Positions 25,914-35,116 of a stretch of DNA of 64,000 nucleotides are shown here, in pieces. This DNA comes from Pseudoflavonifractor sp902362925 (lineage in GTDB: Bacteria; Bacillota; Clostridia; Oscillospirales; Oscillospiraceae). Under the pieces are notes generated by a model. That model did not search any database, was not told where the DNA came from, and saw only the letters and a list, made by a program, of their open reading frames with translations. The stretch lies in assembly GCA_902362925.1 (NCBI GenBank), contig CABIYL010000001.1. One strand, written 5' to 3'. The position numbers were made by a program, and so were the translations under genes. The number at the start of each line of letters is the position of its first letter. Position 1 is the stretch's first letter.

Positions 25914-27203
25914 ATGAACGATGAAAAAGAATTCCTATCCACGCCAGTACCTATGAAGGAGCGGCGCAGCTTCACCAGCATCGGCTTTGTGTGGGTGGGC
26001 TGGTGCATCAGCGTCAGCGCGTTCCTCACCGGCGGCAACATCGCCAAGGGCTCCAGCTTCTCCCAGACCGTGTTCTCCATCCTGCTGGCCAACCTGATTC
26101 TGGCCGTCATCGGCACCCTGTGCGGCCTGGTGGGCTACCGCACCGGCCTGACCACCTACAGCGCCATGAAGATGATCTTCGGCCGCAAGGGTTCCACCAT
26201 CGTCAACGTGGTCAACGGCATCAGCCTGATGAGCTTCATCGGCGTGCTGATGGCCTCCTTCGCCACCTACCTCAAGCAGCTCTATCCATCCTTCCCCAGC
26301 ACCCTGGCCCTGATCCTCTTCGCCTGCTGCATCACCCTGTCCTCCATCAACGGCATGAAGGGTCTGAGTATCCTGTCCAATATCGCCGCCCCCCTGCTGT
26401 GGGCTCTGCTGGCCCTGTGCCTGGTGCTCACTCTGGTCAATCACGGCGGCTTTGCCCCTGTGCTGGCCTGGGTGCCTGAGCAGGGCAACGAGATCTCCTT
26501 CATGGCCGCCATGAGCCTGGCCATCGCCACCTGGGTGGGCGGCGCCGGCAAGACCGCCGACCTCACCCGCTTCAGCAAGAAGAAGTCCCACATCGTGGGC
26601 GGCGCCATCCTGGGCTACATCGCCGGCTCCGGCCTCTTTGAGCTCATCGCCGCCATCTGCGCCATCAGCTCCGGCGAGTCCAACATCGTCATCGTCATGG
26701 CCCGCTTCGGCCTGATCATCCCCGCCGTCATCATCCTGACCCTGGCCCTGTGGACCACCACCGACAACAACATCTACTCCGCCTCCCTGGCCTTCGGCGA
26801 CATGTCCGAGATTCTGGGCCTGAAGATCCCCCGCAAGGTGTGGGTTGTGGTCAACGTCCTCATCGCCCTGGTGGTGTCCATGACCGGCGTGGCCAGCGAC
26901 TTCTCCAGCTTCCTCAGCTTCTTCGGCACCATCGCCGGTCCCTTCGCCGGCATCATGATCGCCCACTTCTATCTGGTCTGCCGTCCCGGCGCCAAGAAGT
27001 ATTTTGTGCCTGAGAACTTCTCCGTCCCCGGCTTCGTGGGCTGGATTCTCAGCTTCGCCCTCTCCAATGTGCTCCACTTCAACACCTTCTATGCCGTTAT
27101 CTCCGGCATCGTCATCTATTTCCTCTCCGCCATGCTCTTCAACAAGGTCATCAAGCTCCAGCAGAAGGGCGTGGAGTTCGAGATTCCCGAGGTCGAGCAG
27201 TAA
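25914..27203 (+). CDS. NCS1 family cytosine/purine permease
   Basis: A 429-residue membrane protein with 12 expected helices (CodB-like branch of the NCS1 family). GGNIAKGSSFSQT in helix 1 region, GLTTYSAMKMIFGRKGS, IATWVGGAGKTADLTRFSKK and WTTTDNNIYSASLAFG (helix 8, substrate site) are characteristic. It imports a nucleobase or related compound with a cation. With purine-catabolism genes 10 kb away a purine substrate is possible, but there is no direct link. GGGAGG precedes ATG at 25914. It ends in a strong terminator. Confidence 0.88.
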   Translation: MNDEKEFLSTPVPMKERRSFTSIGFVWVGWCISVSAFLTGGNIAKGSSFSQTVFSILLANLILAVIGTLCGLVGYRTGLTTYSAMKMIFGRKGSTIVNVVNGISLMSFIGVLMASFATYLKQLYPSFPSTLALILFACCITLSSINGMKGLSILSNIAAPLLWALLALCLVLTLVNHGGFAPVLAWVPEQGNEISFMAAMSLAIATWVGGAGKTADLTRFSKKKSHIVGGAILGYIAGSGLFELIAAICAISSGESNIVIVMARFGLIIPAVIILTLALWTTTDNNIYSASLAFGDMSEILGLKIPRKVWVVVNVLIALVVSMTGVASDFSSFLSFFGTIAGPFAGIMIAHFYLVCRPGAKKYFVPENFSVPGFVGWILSFALSNVLHFNTFYAVISGIVIYFLSAMLFNKVIKLQQKGVEFEIPEVEQ

Positions 27204-27229
27204 TTTTCCTTCCTTTCCTTTCATAACAC

Positions 27230-27271
27230 AAGCAAAAACCGCCTGACGAATGTCAGGCGGTTTTTGCTTTT
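27230..27271. terminator. Bidirectional terminator after the permease gene
   Basis: AAGCAAAAACCGCCTGAC and GTCAGGCGGTTTTTGCTT pair around GAAT. T tracts on both strands serve the convergent permease and CmpB-like genes. Confidence 0.9.
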
Positions 27272-28052
27272 ACTGACCGGGCAGGTCGTTGGGCTTGGGT
27301 ACTCCGGCGGCCTCTCTGGCCTCGTCGGTGCCGATGTAGGTGAGGTTGGTGAAGATGCGCTCCAGCGTCCGGTCGGGGTAGTGGACGTCCAGAAACTCCG
27401 CCACCGGTCCGGCGGCGGGCACATTGCGCTGCCGCTGGTTCATCCGGCCCAGAGCGGCGGAGGTGAGGGCCACGTCAAAGGCCATCAGCACCGCCAGCAC
27501 TATGGTGAGAGGGCGTCCCGCCCCGTTGGGGATTTTCCCGATCCAGCGGCACACCGCCGGGTAGGCCCACTTGACCCACAGCACCGCCGCCACGCCCCAG
27601 AACAGGGAGAACACCAGGTTCACCCGGCCGTTGATGTTAAAGGGCAGGTGGCTGTAATCCCAGAAGCAGGCGCCGAAGAGCACCTCCTGGAGCCAGGAGC
27701 AGGCGTACTCGTACACAGCGCCCAGCACCGTGCCCGCCAGCAGGATGAGGAAAGAGCTGTACCGGGCAAGGCGGTGGAAGCACAATGTAAACAGCACCGC
27801 GCCCAGGCCCCACACCAGGGAGAAGGAGCCGTAAATGACGCCGCTGCGGTTCTGGAGCTCCCCCCGGGTGAGGAGCATGAACACCGTCTCCACCAGGCAG
27901 CCCAGGAAGGAGACGATGATAAACACCCAGAAGAGCTTGTAAAAGTTCACGCCCCGGGCAAAAAAGCCGGGAATATTCTCCGAAGAGACGGTCTCTGTCC
28001 GCTCCGCCCCGGAAAAGCCGGACTGCTGCCGTCCGTGGGCCAATTCTGCCAT
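27270..28052 (-). CDS. CmpB-like putative ABC transporter permease family membrane protein
   Basis: A 260-residue protein with about six membrane helices (first at about residues 40-60). FLGCLVETVFMLLTRGEL, NRSGVIYGSFSLVWGLG and LGAVYEYACSWLQEVLFG match the pattern of the Clostridial CmpB-type family, whose annotation as an ABC transporter permease rests on weak similarity. GAAAGGAGAACCCT precedes the ATG. The cytoplasmic C-terminal tail of about 75 residues is hydrophilic. It is a monocistronic gene; function unknown. Confidence 0.75.
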   Translation of the reverse strand: MAELAHGRQQSGFSGAERTETVSSENIPGFFARGVNFYKLFWVFIIVSFLGCLVETVFMLLTRGELQNRSGVIYGSFSLVWGLGAVLFTLCFHRLARYSSFLILLAGTVLGAVYEYACSWLQEVLFGACFWDYSHLPFNINGRVNLVFSLFWGVAAVLWVKWAYPAVCRWIGKIPNGAGRPLTIVLAVLMAFDVALTSAALGRMNQRQRNVPAAGPVAEFLDVHYPDRTLERIFTNLTYIGTDEAREAAGVPKPNDLPGQ

Positions 28053-28211
28053 AGGGTTCTCCTTTCTCTGTCCGTTGCCTTGGAACAGTGGGTATCATAC
28101 CACGGCACAGTGCACAATAACATGAAGGATATATTAAATTTTCATTTAACTTTTCCCCCCGAAACTCAAAATTTCGACCTTCGAAAGGACTTTTTCCCTC
28201 CGTCCGGCCGC

Positions 28212-28249
28212 AAAAAATGTCCCTGCCGCCTGAAACAGGCGGCAGGGAC
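28212..28249 (-). terminator. Terminator of the ABC exporter operon
   Basis: GTCCCTGCCGCCTG and its complement flank a 3-base loop, with ATTTTTT after it on the - strand, 21 bases beyond the permease stop. Confidence 0.9.
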
Positions 28250-28269
28250 GGTTATTTTGACGGCAGGGT

Positions 28270-29889
28270 TTATTTGATGCGGAAGGTCTTCTCCGCCCGG
28301 TTCCACACCACGGCCAGAGCCACGGCGCTGTACGCCACGGTACAGGCCACCACCAGCAGGGTGAACACGCTGGTGGGCTGCTTGATCTGGAGGCACATCC
28401 AGCACAGGAAGTAGACCACCCAGTTGAGGATGCCGAAGAAGGGGTTTTTCACCGCCAGCTGGGCGGTGTAGGGCTGGAAGATGTAGTAGAGGAACAGGGG
28501 GTGGACCGAGAAGAACACCGCCAGGCTCAGTACTGCCAGGCAGAACAGGGCCAGAGCGCCGGTGAGGGGTGCGCCTGCGGCCAGGGTGACGGCGGCGGTG
28601 CCCACACAGATGGCGGCGGCCACCAGCAGGTTCCGCTTTGCCACCTCGCCCAGCCGGATGGTGAAGTTGCGCAGGAGCACCTTCCGCTCCCGGTACCAGC
28701 CGTACCGGAGGAGGGAGAGGTCGCAGTTGTAGAACATGGCCTTGCAGATGCGCTGACCCAGGCTGTTGCAGATGAGGTACATGATGAACACGAAGATGGG
28801 CAGGAACCGGACGGGGAACTCCGCCATCATCTCGGCCATGGTGTCCGGCACGAAGAGCACGGCCCCCAGGCCCACCAGCACCGCCGCGGCCACAATGCCC
28901 AGGGCGTATTTTACCGGCTTGTTGAGCAGCCGACGGTGGCGCAGGAAGAACAGGCCGTTGAGGTAGGCGTAGCCCTTCATGGCGGCGATGCGGCCTCCGG
29001 CGTCCTCTGCGGCCAGGTCGGAGTCCTTCATCTGCACATCCCGGAAGGCGGCCTGAGCGGCGTTCTGCTTGGCGGCGGCGGTGGACACATTCTCCGCCCG
29101 GCAGGTTTTCCACACCAGGGCCTGATAATGGGGATAACGGAGGAGCCAGATGCCCGCCCAGGCGCCGCAGCCCACCGACGCGATGTACACCGCCGGGTTG
29201 AAGAGGAGCCGCTCCATGGGCAGGGGGGCGGGCAGCAGCAAGGTGGCGTAGGCACCCGCCAGGGACAGCACCGTGACCGCCATGATGTACCACACGCTCT
29301 TGCCCGGCTGCTTCTCCCAGCGGTCCCACACCCACACGTGGAACAGCTCGCCGATGCACCGGACGGCGGCCAGCTGCACCGTGAGGAGCAGACCGGCCCA
29401 CCAGCCGGGGCCGAAGAGGGCGGCAAAGACAATCAGGGCCGGGGTGAAGGTCACAAAGGACTGGAGATGCTCACGGCCAGCGGTGGCCGCCAGGCTGGCC
29501 CGGGCGCTCATGCCCATCTGCCGCACGCAGGTGTACTTGACCAGGCTGGCGGTGAGGATGTTGGACTGGAGGAAGGCGCCGCCGAAAAAGCTGAAGAAGA
29601 ACAGGGCCGTGAGGAAGCTGAGCCACAGGGTCTCCTGGGGCGCGTCCTTCAGCAGCAGCATGGCGGGCAGCAGGCAGCAGAGGAACAGGTAGATAAACTT
29701 TCCGGCAAAGGCGCTGAGGATTTTCAGCACCTCCACCACGGCCATGAGCCGCTGCTTGGCCGCCGAGGCGGCGTACAGCCTGTCGGGGAACAGGCGGCGG
29801 ATGAGGGGCAGCTTCTTGAGCCAGAAGAGGAAACGGTTGCAGCTCATGGCGGACTGCACCCGGAACACATTGCGCACGTCCTTAATCAT
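28270..29889 (-). CDS. ABC exporter permease subunit
   Basis: A 539-residue polytopic protein with about 10-12 hydrophobic segments (for example ILSAFAGKFIYLFLCCLLPA, AALICVGTAAVTLAAG-like segments near the C-terminus). It resembles the putative ABC exporter family of Firmicutes that pairs with a separate ATPase. The start overlaps the ATPase gene by 8 bases, so the two subunits are translated together. The central cytoplasmic region (about 260-310, with the lysine/alanine-rich KQNAAQAAF) lies between two membrane halves. The exported substrate is unknown. Confidence 0.8.
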   Translation of the reverse strand: MIKDVRNVFRVQSAMSCNRFLFWLKKLPLIRRLFPDRLYAASAAKQRLMAVVEVLKILSAFAGKFIYLFLCCLLPAMLLLKDAPQETLWLSFLTALFFFSFFGGAFLQSNILTASLVKYTCVRQMGMSARASLAATAGREHLQSFVTFTPALIVFAALFGPGWWAGLLLTVQLAAVRCIGELFHVWVWDRWEKQPGKSVWYIMAVTVLSLAGAYATLLLPAPLPMERLLFNPAVYIASVGCGAWAGIWLLRYPHYQALVWKTCRAENVSTAAAKQNAAQAAFRDVQMKDSDLAAEDAGGRIAAMKGYAYLNGLFFLRHRRLLNKPVKYALGIVAAAVLVGLGAVLFVPDTMAEMMAEFPVRFLPIFVFIMYLICNSLGQRICKAMFYNCDLSLLRYGWYRERKVLLRNFTIRLGEVAKRNLLVAAAICVGTAAVTLAAGAPLTGALALFCLAVLSLAVFFSVHPLFLYYIFQPYTAQLAVKNPFFGILNWVVYFLCWMCLQIKQPTSVFTLLVVACTVAYSAVALAVVWNRAEKTFRIK

Positions 29890-30595
29890 GGCGTTCCTCT
29901 TCTTTCAGCAGCTCCACCACCCGGTTCTCGAACTCAGGCGTGTGGATGATGGACGGGTCCACCTCCTCCAGCGTGCCGTGGTGGAGGAGGACAATCTCGT
30001 CGCACAGGTCGGCGGCCAGCTGGAGAATGTGGGTGGAGAAGAGGATGATGTGGTCCTCCTTCATCTCAATGAGCAGGTCCTTCATCTCCTTGGCCGCCAC
30101 CACGTCGAAGGAGGTGAGGGGCTCATCCAGCAGGATGACCGGCGGCCGGGCGATGAGGAAGCAGAGCATCTGCATCTTGTTCTTCATGCCGTGGGAGTAG
30201 TCCTTCATCAGGCGGCAGCGGTCCTCGGCGTCAATGCCCACCAGGTCCAGCCAGTCGTCGGGGGTACGGCCGCTGGGGTCCTTGCCGGCGTTAATTTCCT
30301 GGAAGAACTTTACGAACTCCCAGCCCGTCAGGAACTCGGGCACCACCGGCGTGGACAGCACATAGCCCACGTCCCCCTCGGCCAGGGGGCGGCGTGTTCC
30401 GTCCCTGTCCTCCACGCAGAAGGCACCGCCGTCAGGCGGAAACTCTCCCGCCAGGCAGTTCATCAGGGTGGTCTTGCCCGCGCCGTTGCGGCCCAGCAGG
30501 CCGTAAATCCGGCCCTGCTCAAAGGAGAAGGATGCCCCCTTGAGCACCTGTTTTTCCCCAAAATGCTTCTCGATTCCTTCCAAAATGAGCTTCAT
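29882..30595 (-). CDS. ABC transporter ATP-binding protein
   Basis: A 237-residue ATPase. Walker A is GRNGAGKT (near residue 35), Walker B is VILLDEP, and the H-loop is STHIL. The signature loop reads YSHGMKNKMQ instead of the LSGGQ consensus, a variant seen in some exporter-type ATPases. It drives the overlapping permease. Upstream are a small membrane protein and an XRE repressor in the same operon, the arrangement of many antimicrobial- or stress-response exporters. Confidence 0.92.
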   Translation of the reverse strand: MKLILEGIEKHFGEKQVLKGASFSFEQGRIYGLLGRNGAGKTTLMNCLAGEFPPDGGAFCVEDRDGTRRPLAEGDVGYVLSTPVVPEFLTGWEFVKFFQEINAGKDPSGRTPDDWLDLVGIDAEDRCRLMKDYSHGMKNKMQMLCFLIARPPVILLDEPLTSFDVVAAKEMKDLLIEMKEDHIILFSTHILQLAADLCDEIVLLHHGTLEEVDPSIIHTPEFENRVVELLKEEERHD

Positions 30596-30638
30596 ACGTC
30601 TCTCACTTTCCGCCGCCTTCCCGGGCGGCTTTCCCTTG

Positions 30639-31076
30639 TTACAGCTCCTTCTGGAGCCTCACCAGCTGATACATGTAAATCACGAAATGGGCCAGGTAGG
30701 CCAGCATCACCACAACCATCACCGCTATGGACACGTCCATGGCCAGCAGAATGACCCACTGGATGATAAAGATGGGGGTGGTGGCCAACATCACACGGTG
30801 GGCGGCGATACCCCGGAGCATCTGGTTGCGCTCGTCCTTCTCCTCCCGCTCCGCCGCCCTGCGGGCCTTCTCGTTGCGGCGGTAGTACCGGGCGAAGAGG
30901 GCCTTGACGGTCAGCAGCCCGCCCAGGGCGCCCCCTGCGCCGGCCAGCAGGCCGCCCACCACACGGGGCAGCTCCAGGCCCAGCTTGTCCCCCACCAGCA
31001 GCAGAAGCAGCACCAGCCAGCTCACGCCTGCGCCGATCCAGTACAGAATTTCCTTACTCCTCTCCCTGTTCTTCAT
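30639..31076 (-). CDS. Small membrane protein of the exporter operon
   Basis: A 145-residue protein with four hydrophobic segments in two pairs separated by a basic linker (ARYYRRNEKARRAAEREEKDERNQM). ATG at 31076 is chosen because GAGGAGG lies before it; it overlaps the end of the XRE gene by 23 bases. It lies between regulator and ATPase and is probably an accessory or sensor component of the exporter. No specific family function is known to me. Confidence 0.75.
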   Translation of the reverse strand: MKNRERSKEILYWIGAGVSWLVLLLLLVGDKLGLELPRVVGGLLAGAGGALGGLLTVKALFARYYRRNEKARRAAEREEKDERNQMLRGIAAHRVMLATTPIFIIQWVILLAMDVSIAVMVVVMLAYLAHFVIYMYQLVRLQKEL

Positions 31077-31260
31077 AGAGAAAGACCTCCTCAATGGTGG
31101 TTTCAAACAGCCGTGCAATCTTGAAGGCCATCAGGATGGACGGGTTGTACCGCCCGTTCTCCAGGGAACCCACCGTCTGCCGGGATACCTCCAACGCCTC
31201 GGCCAGCTCCTCCTGGGTCATACCTCTGGCCTTCCGCAGCTCCTCCAGCCGGTTTTTCAA
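31054..31260 (-). CDS. Small XRE-type transcriptional regulator
   Basis: A 68-residue single-domain helix-turn-helix protein: LKNRLEELRKARGMTQEELA, then ALEVSRQTVGSLENGRYNPS (recognition helix) and ILMAFKIARLFETTIEEVF. The start is TTG at 31260 with GGAGGAGGCGAGGG in front; an ATG further upstream would fall inside the promoter. It is the first gene of the exporter operon and probably represses it. Palindromes between promoter and start (31281-31296) and over the -35 box are its candidate operators. Confidence 0.88.
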   Translation of the reverse strand: MKNRLEELRKARGMTQEELAEALEVSRQTVGSLENGRYNPSILMAFKIARLFETTIEEVFLYEEQGEE

Positions 31261-31280
31261 ACCCTCGCCTCCTCCAAAAT

Positions 31281-31296
31281 GGAAAGCTCGCTTTCC
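31281..31296. promoter_or_regulatory. Palindromic operator candidate
   Basis: GGAAAGCTCGCTTTCC is a 7-bp perfect inverted repeat with a 2-base centre, between the -10 box and the TTG start of the XRE gene. A related site AAGTTAACTT, flanked by another TTTCC half, overlaps the -35 at 31336-31350. Confidence 0.6.
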
Positions 31297-31309
31297 TTTC
31301 TGTGGCCCC

Positions 31310-31338
31310 AGTATAGTCCCGCCGTCGTATTTTGTCAA
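31310..31338 (-). promoter_or_regulatory. Promoter of the XRE-exporter operon
   Basis: On the - strand, a perfect TTGACA (31333-31338), a 17-base spacer and TATACT (31310-31315). This is one of the strongest promoters in the window, which suits tight repression. Confidence 0.85.
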
Positions 31339-31365
31339 GTTAACTTTCCATTAAAATCATCTTTA

Positions 31366-31406
31366 CAAAAAAACAGGACAGCGGATGCCGCAGCATCCAC
31401 TGTCCT
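31366..31406 (-). terminator. Terminator upstream of the XRE operon
   Basis: An AGGACAG...GGATGC stem with one mismatch and loop CGCA, followed on the - strand by seven T. It ends the gene for the exported 136-residue protein. Confidence 0.85.
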
Positions 31407-31422
31407 GAGACAGAGATATAAT

Positions 31423-31833
31423 TCATACAGGCAGCGCGCCAGCCACCCGCTCCCGCCTAAAGTCATACAGCACACCGTCCTGCGCCACATAGTAGGCGAT
31501 AGGCCCGGCATAGTACTTTCGCGCATCCGGGTAGTCCCGGTAGGGGTTGGACTCGCCCCCCTCCAGGCAGATCAGGGTGGCCCGCTCCATAATCAGGTAC
31601 CCCTGGGGAGAGAGCACCAGGATATGGGACGCCTCACCCCGCAGATTATACAGCAGCTCCATGGAGGTGGCCTCCCCCATGTCCCGCATCTCCAGCGCAG
31701 CGGCAGCCTTATCCCGCTCAACTCCGGTTATGACCGGGCCGCCTTCGGGCTCTCTCACGGCGGCTGTGGCGCACAGCAGCAGTCCGGCCAGGATGCACAG
31801 CGCCGCCAGCCTGCGGCCGGTTCTTCGTCTCAT
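31423..31833 (-). CDS. Small exported protein of unknown function
   Basis: A 136-residue protein. ATG at 31833 follows AAAGGGGGTGTGGAT. Residues 1-30 are a signal peptide or anchor (MRRRTGRRLAALCILAGLLL) with Cys at the end of the hydrophobic core (LLLCATAA). The mature part contains MERATLICLEGGESNPYRDY and a C-terminal YYVAQDGVLYDFRRERV. No known domain is recognised. It sits alone between ileS and the XRE operon. Confidence 0.65.
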   Translation of the reverse strand: MRRRTGRRLAALCILAGLLLCATAAVREPEGGPVITGVERDKAAAALEMRDMGEATSMELLYNLRGEASHILVLSPQGYLIMERATLICLEGGESNPYRDYPDARKYYAGPIAYYVAQDGVLYDFRRERVAGALPV

Positions 31834-31906
31834 ATCCACACCCCCTTTTTCAATTCCATTATAGCAAAATAGGGGATGGCTTTCACCCTTACCGGTGCTT
31901 TTTATC

Positions 31907-31942
31907 AAAAAACAGGCGCCCGCACGATGCGGGCGCCTGTTT
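31907..31942 (-). terminator. Terminator of ileS
   Basis: AACAGGCGCCCGCA and its complement flank a short loop and are followed by a T run on the - strand, about 20 bases beyond the ileS stop. Confidence 0.9.
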
Positions 31943-31962
31943 GGCGGTGTTATGAGGATTTC

Positions 31963-34785
31963 TTACTGCTCCGCTTTAACCACAGCGGCGCAGCGGGGGC
32001 AGAGCTCGGGGTGGTCGTGGTCCTCGCCCACGTGCTCGTTGTACATCCAGCAGCGGGCGCACTTGGCACCGGAGGCCTGCTCCACCTGGACGGTCAGGCC
32101 GGGGACAGCCTCGCCCTTGTAGCCCTCGCCGGAGCCGATGACGGCGTCCACGTGGGAGACGATGCAGATGGTCTCCAGGTCCTTGGTGTCGAAGCCGCCC
32201 AGGGGGCCGCGCCACAGAGCCTGAGCCTCGTCGCCGTCAAAGTACAGGGTGACGGCGGCCTCCAGGCTCTTGCCGATGCGCTTCTCGCCGCGGGCAATCT
32301 CCAGAGCCTTGTTCACGTCGGTGCGCAGGGCCATGGCGGCATCCCAGCGCTCGGCCTGGTCCTGGGGCAGGGCCAGCGCCTCGTCGAAGTCGGGCATCTC
32401 GTTGAAGAGGACGCACTCGGCATCGGCGGTCTTGTCGTGGGGCATGGCCTGCCAGATCTCCTCGCTGGTAAAGGCCAGGATGGGGGCCACCAGACGGGTC
32501 ATGCCGTCCAGAATCCGGTACAGAGCGGTCTGGGCGGAGCGGCGGCCGGCCTCATCGCCGCAGTAGAGGCGGTCCTTGATGATGTCGAAGTAGAAGTTGG
32601 ACAAGTCCACCACGCAGAAGTTGTAGAGGCTGCGGTAGACGCCGTGGAACTCGTACTTGTTGTAGAAGTTGCGCACGGTGCGGGAGAGCTCATTGAGGCG
32701 GGACAGGGCCCACTTGTCCAGATCCATCAGGTCGGCGTAGGCCACGGCGTCGGTGTCCGGGTTGAAGCCGTTCAGGCTGCCCAGCATGTAGCGGGCGGTG
32801 TTGCGGATCTTCAGGTAGGCGTCGGACAGCTGCTTCATGATCTCCTTGGAGATGCGCATGTCCTGGGTGTAGTCGGCGGAGGCCACCCACAGGCGGAGCA
32901 GGTCGGCGCCGTAGTCCTTGATGACCTCATCGGGGGACACGGCGTTGCCCAGGGACTTGTGCATGGCCTTGCCCTCGCCGTCCACGGTCCAGCCGTGGGT
33001 GGTGATCTGCTTGTAGGGGGCCACGCCGTTGACGGCGATGGAGGTAAGCATGGAGGACTGGAACCAGCCGCGGTACTGGTCGCCGCCCTCCAGGTACAGG
33101 TCGGCGGGGTACTTCAGGTAGGGACGCTCGGCGGCAACAGCAGCCCAGGTGGAGCCGGAGTCGAACCACACGTCCATGATGTCGGTCTCCTTGGAGAAGT
33201 GGACCTTGCCGCACTTGGGGCACACGAAGCCCTCGGGCAGCAGATCCTTGGCCTCGCGCTCGAACCACACGTTGGAGCCGTGCTCACGGAACAGCTCGGC
33301 CACATGGGCGATGGTCTCGGGGGTGACGATATCAGCGCCGCAGTCGTCGCAGTAGAAGATGGGAATGGGCACGCCCCACACGCGCTGACGGCTGATGCAC
33401 CAGTCGTTGCGCTCGGAGATCATGGAGATCATGCGCTCCTTGCCCCACTCGGGCTTCCACTGGATCTCGTCGCAGGACTTGACGGCGGCGTCCTTGATGG
33501 CGTCCACGGAGCAGAACCACTGCTCGGTGGCACGGTAGATGATGGGGTGCTTGCAGCGCCAGCAGTGGGGGTAGGAGTGGGTGATGGACTCCTTGGCCAC
33601 CAGGAAGCCCTCTTTCTCCAGGTCCTCCACCACCATGTCGTTGCCCTTGGCGTAGAACTGGCCGTTGTAGCGCTCGTCGGTCATGACTCCCTTGGCGTTG
33701 ACAGGCACGGGGACGCCGATGTGGGTCAGGCCGGCCTTGTCGTACTGCTGGCAGATCTGGAAGTCCTCGGCGCCGAAGCCGGGGGCGGTGTGGACGCAGC
33801 CGGAGCCGGCGTCCAGGGTGACGTGCTCACCGTTGAGGATGACGGACTCACGGTCAAACAGGGGGTGGGTGGCGGTCATCAGCTCGAACTCGCTGCCCTT
33901 CATCTCGGCCAGCACCTTGCAGGCGTCGTAGTCGATGTGGGCGGCCTTGCACACCTTCTCGGCCAGCTCCTTGGCCAGGACGTACACGTCGCCGGAGGGC
34001 ACCTGGAGCAGGACATAGTCGAAGTCGGCGTTGAGGCAGATGGCGAAGTTGCCGGGGATGGTCCAGGGGGTGGTGGTCCAGATGACGAAGTAGGTCTTGC
34101 TCAGGTCGGTGTACTGGGCCAGCTTGCCCTTGTCGTCCCGGACGGAGAACTTGACGAAGATGGTGGTACAGGGGTCGTCGGCGTACTCAATCTCGGCCTC
34201 GGCCAGAGCGGTCTGGTCGTGGGGGCACCAGTACACGGGCTTCATGCCCTTGTAGATGAGGCCCTTCTCGGCCATCTTGCCAAAGACCTCAATCTGCTTG
34301 GCCTCGAACTCGGGCAGCAGGGTGATATAGGGGTTCTCCCACTCGCCGATGACGCCCAGGCGCTGGAACTGGCCGGTCATCTTGGCGATGTAGCCCTCGG
34401 CGTACTCCTTGCACTTGGTGCGGAACTGGGCGGTGGTCATCTCCTCCCGCTTCACGCTCTTGTCCTTGAGCACGGCGGACTCGATGGGCAGGCCGTGGGT
34501 GTCCCAGCCGGGGACATAGGGGGCGCACCAGCCGGTCATGTTGCGGTGCTTGACGATCATGTCCTTGAGGATCTTGTTCAGGGCGGTGCCGATGTGGATG
34601 TTGCCGTTGGCGTAGGGAGGGCCGTCGTGGAGGACGAAGGTGGGCTTACCCTCGTTCTTCTTGATCAGCTTGTGGTAGATGTCCTTCTCCTCCATGGCCT
34701 TGAGCATGTCGGGCTCACGCCGGGGCAGGCCGGCCCGCATGGGGAAGTCCGTCTTGGGGAGGTGGATGGTCTTGTTGTAGTCCAT
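31963..34785 (-). CDS. ileS: Isoleucyl-tRNA synthetase
   Basis: A 940-residue class I synthetase that charges tRNA-Ile. The HIGH signature is PYANGNIHIG near residue 58. The KMSKS region reads AMHKSLGN, a common IleRS variant. The editing domain (CP1) and the C-terminal zinc finger (CARCWMYNEHVG ... CPRC) are present. The length is typical of the bacterial eubacterial-type enzyme. It lies 36 bases after a small SepF-like gene, and both are preceded by an Ile T-box leader. Confidence 0.98.
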   Translation of the reverse strand: MDYNKTIHLPKTDFPMRAGLPRREPDMLKAMEEKDIYHKLIKKNEGKPTFVLHDGPPYANGNIHIGTALNKILKDMIVKHRNMTGWCAPYVPGWDTHGLPIESAVLKDKSVKREEMTTAQFRTKCKEYAEGYIAKMTGQFQRLGVIGEWENPYITLLPEFEAKQIEVFGKMAEKGLIYKGMKPVYWCPHDQTALAEAEIEYADDPCTTIFVKFSVRDDKGKLAQYTDLSKTYFVIWTTTPWTIPGNFAICLNADFDYVLLQVPSGDVYVLAKELAEKVCKAAHIDYDACKVLAEMKGSEFELMTATHPLFDRESVILNGEHVTLDAGSGCVHTAPGFGAEDFQICQQYDKAGLTHIGVPVPVNAKGVMTDERYNGQFYAKGNDMVVEDLEKEGFLVAKESITHSYPHCWRCKHPIIYRATEQWFCSVDAIKDAAVKSCDEIQWKPEWGKERMISMISERNDWCISRQRVWGVPIPIFYCDDCGADIVTPETIAHVAELFREHGSNVWFEREAKDLLPEGFVCPKCGKVHFSKETDIMDVWFDSGSTWAAVAAERPYLKYPADLYLEGGDQYRGWFQSSMLTSIAVNGVAPYKQITTHGWTVDGEGKAMHKSLGNAVSPDEVIKDYGADLLRLWVASADYTQDMRISKEIMKQLSDAYLKIRNTARYMLGSLNGFNPDTDAVAYADLMDLDKWALSRLNELSRTVRNFYNKYEFHGVYRSLYNFCVVDLSNFYFDIIKDRLYCGDEAGRRSAQTALYRILDGMTRLVAPILAFTSEEIWQAMPHDKTADAECVLFNEMPDFDEALALPQDQAERWDAAMALRTDVNKALEIARGEKRIGKSLEAAVTLYFDGDEAQALWRGPLGGFDTKDLETICIVSHVDAVIGSGEGYKGEAVPGLTVQVEQASGAKCARCWMYNEHVGEDHDHPELCPRCAAVVKAEQ

Positions 34786-34821
34786 GGGTTGTTTCCTCCA
34801 GATATGATTGTTATGGCCGGA

Positions 34822-35088
34822 TCAGTCCTCCGGCGGGGTGATCAAATAGGTCCACGCAGACAGCTTGCGGATTCTGCCGCCGGCCAGCCAGACCGCGCCG
34901 CACAGGAAGTCCAGGATACGCTGGGCAACCTCCGGTCCGGCCTCCTCCAGGTCCGCCAGGAAGGCGCCGCCGGCCCGTACCTGCTCCGCCAGTTCGGTTG
35001 CATCCGAAAAGCCGCCGGCACGGTGCAGGGGCAGCTTGGCCAGTTCCTCCGGGTCGGGGGGCTCCAGCCAGTACAGTTCCTCTTTCAT
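34822..35088 (-). CDS. Miniature SepF-like protein
   Basis: An 88-residue protein from ATG at 35088 (AAAGGAGACAGG upstream). Its second half, AQRILDFLCGAVWLAGGRI followed by RKLSAWTYLITP, aligns closely with the full SepF encoded at 36341-36826 (ARRLLDFLSGVAYANEGKI, KKVAISTYIITP). It lacks the N-terminal membrane-binding helix and acidic linker of SepF and the last C-terminal segment. It may act as a SepF-interacting subunit or modulator of division, or be a drifting duplicate. It sits between the T-box and ileS, so its expression should rise when Ile-tRNA is uncharged. Confidence 0.75.
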   Translation of the reverse strand: MKEELYWLEPPDPEELAKLPLHRAGGFSDATELAEQVRAGGAFLADLEEAGPEVAQRILDFLCGAVWLAGGRIRKLSAWTYLITPPED

Positions 35089-35116
35089 CCTGTCTCCTTT
35101 CCGGTGCCGAGGGATC

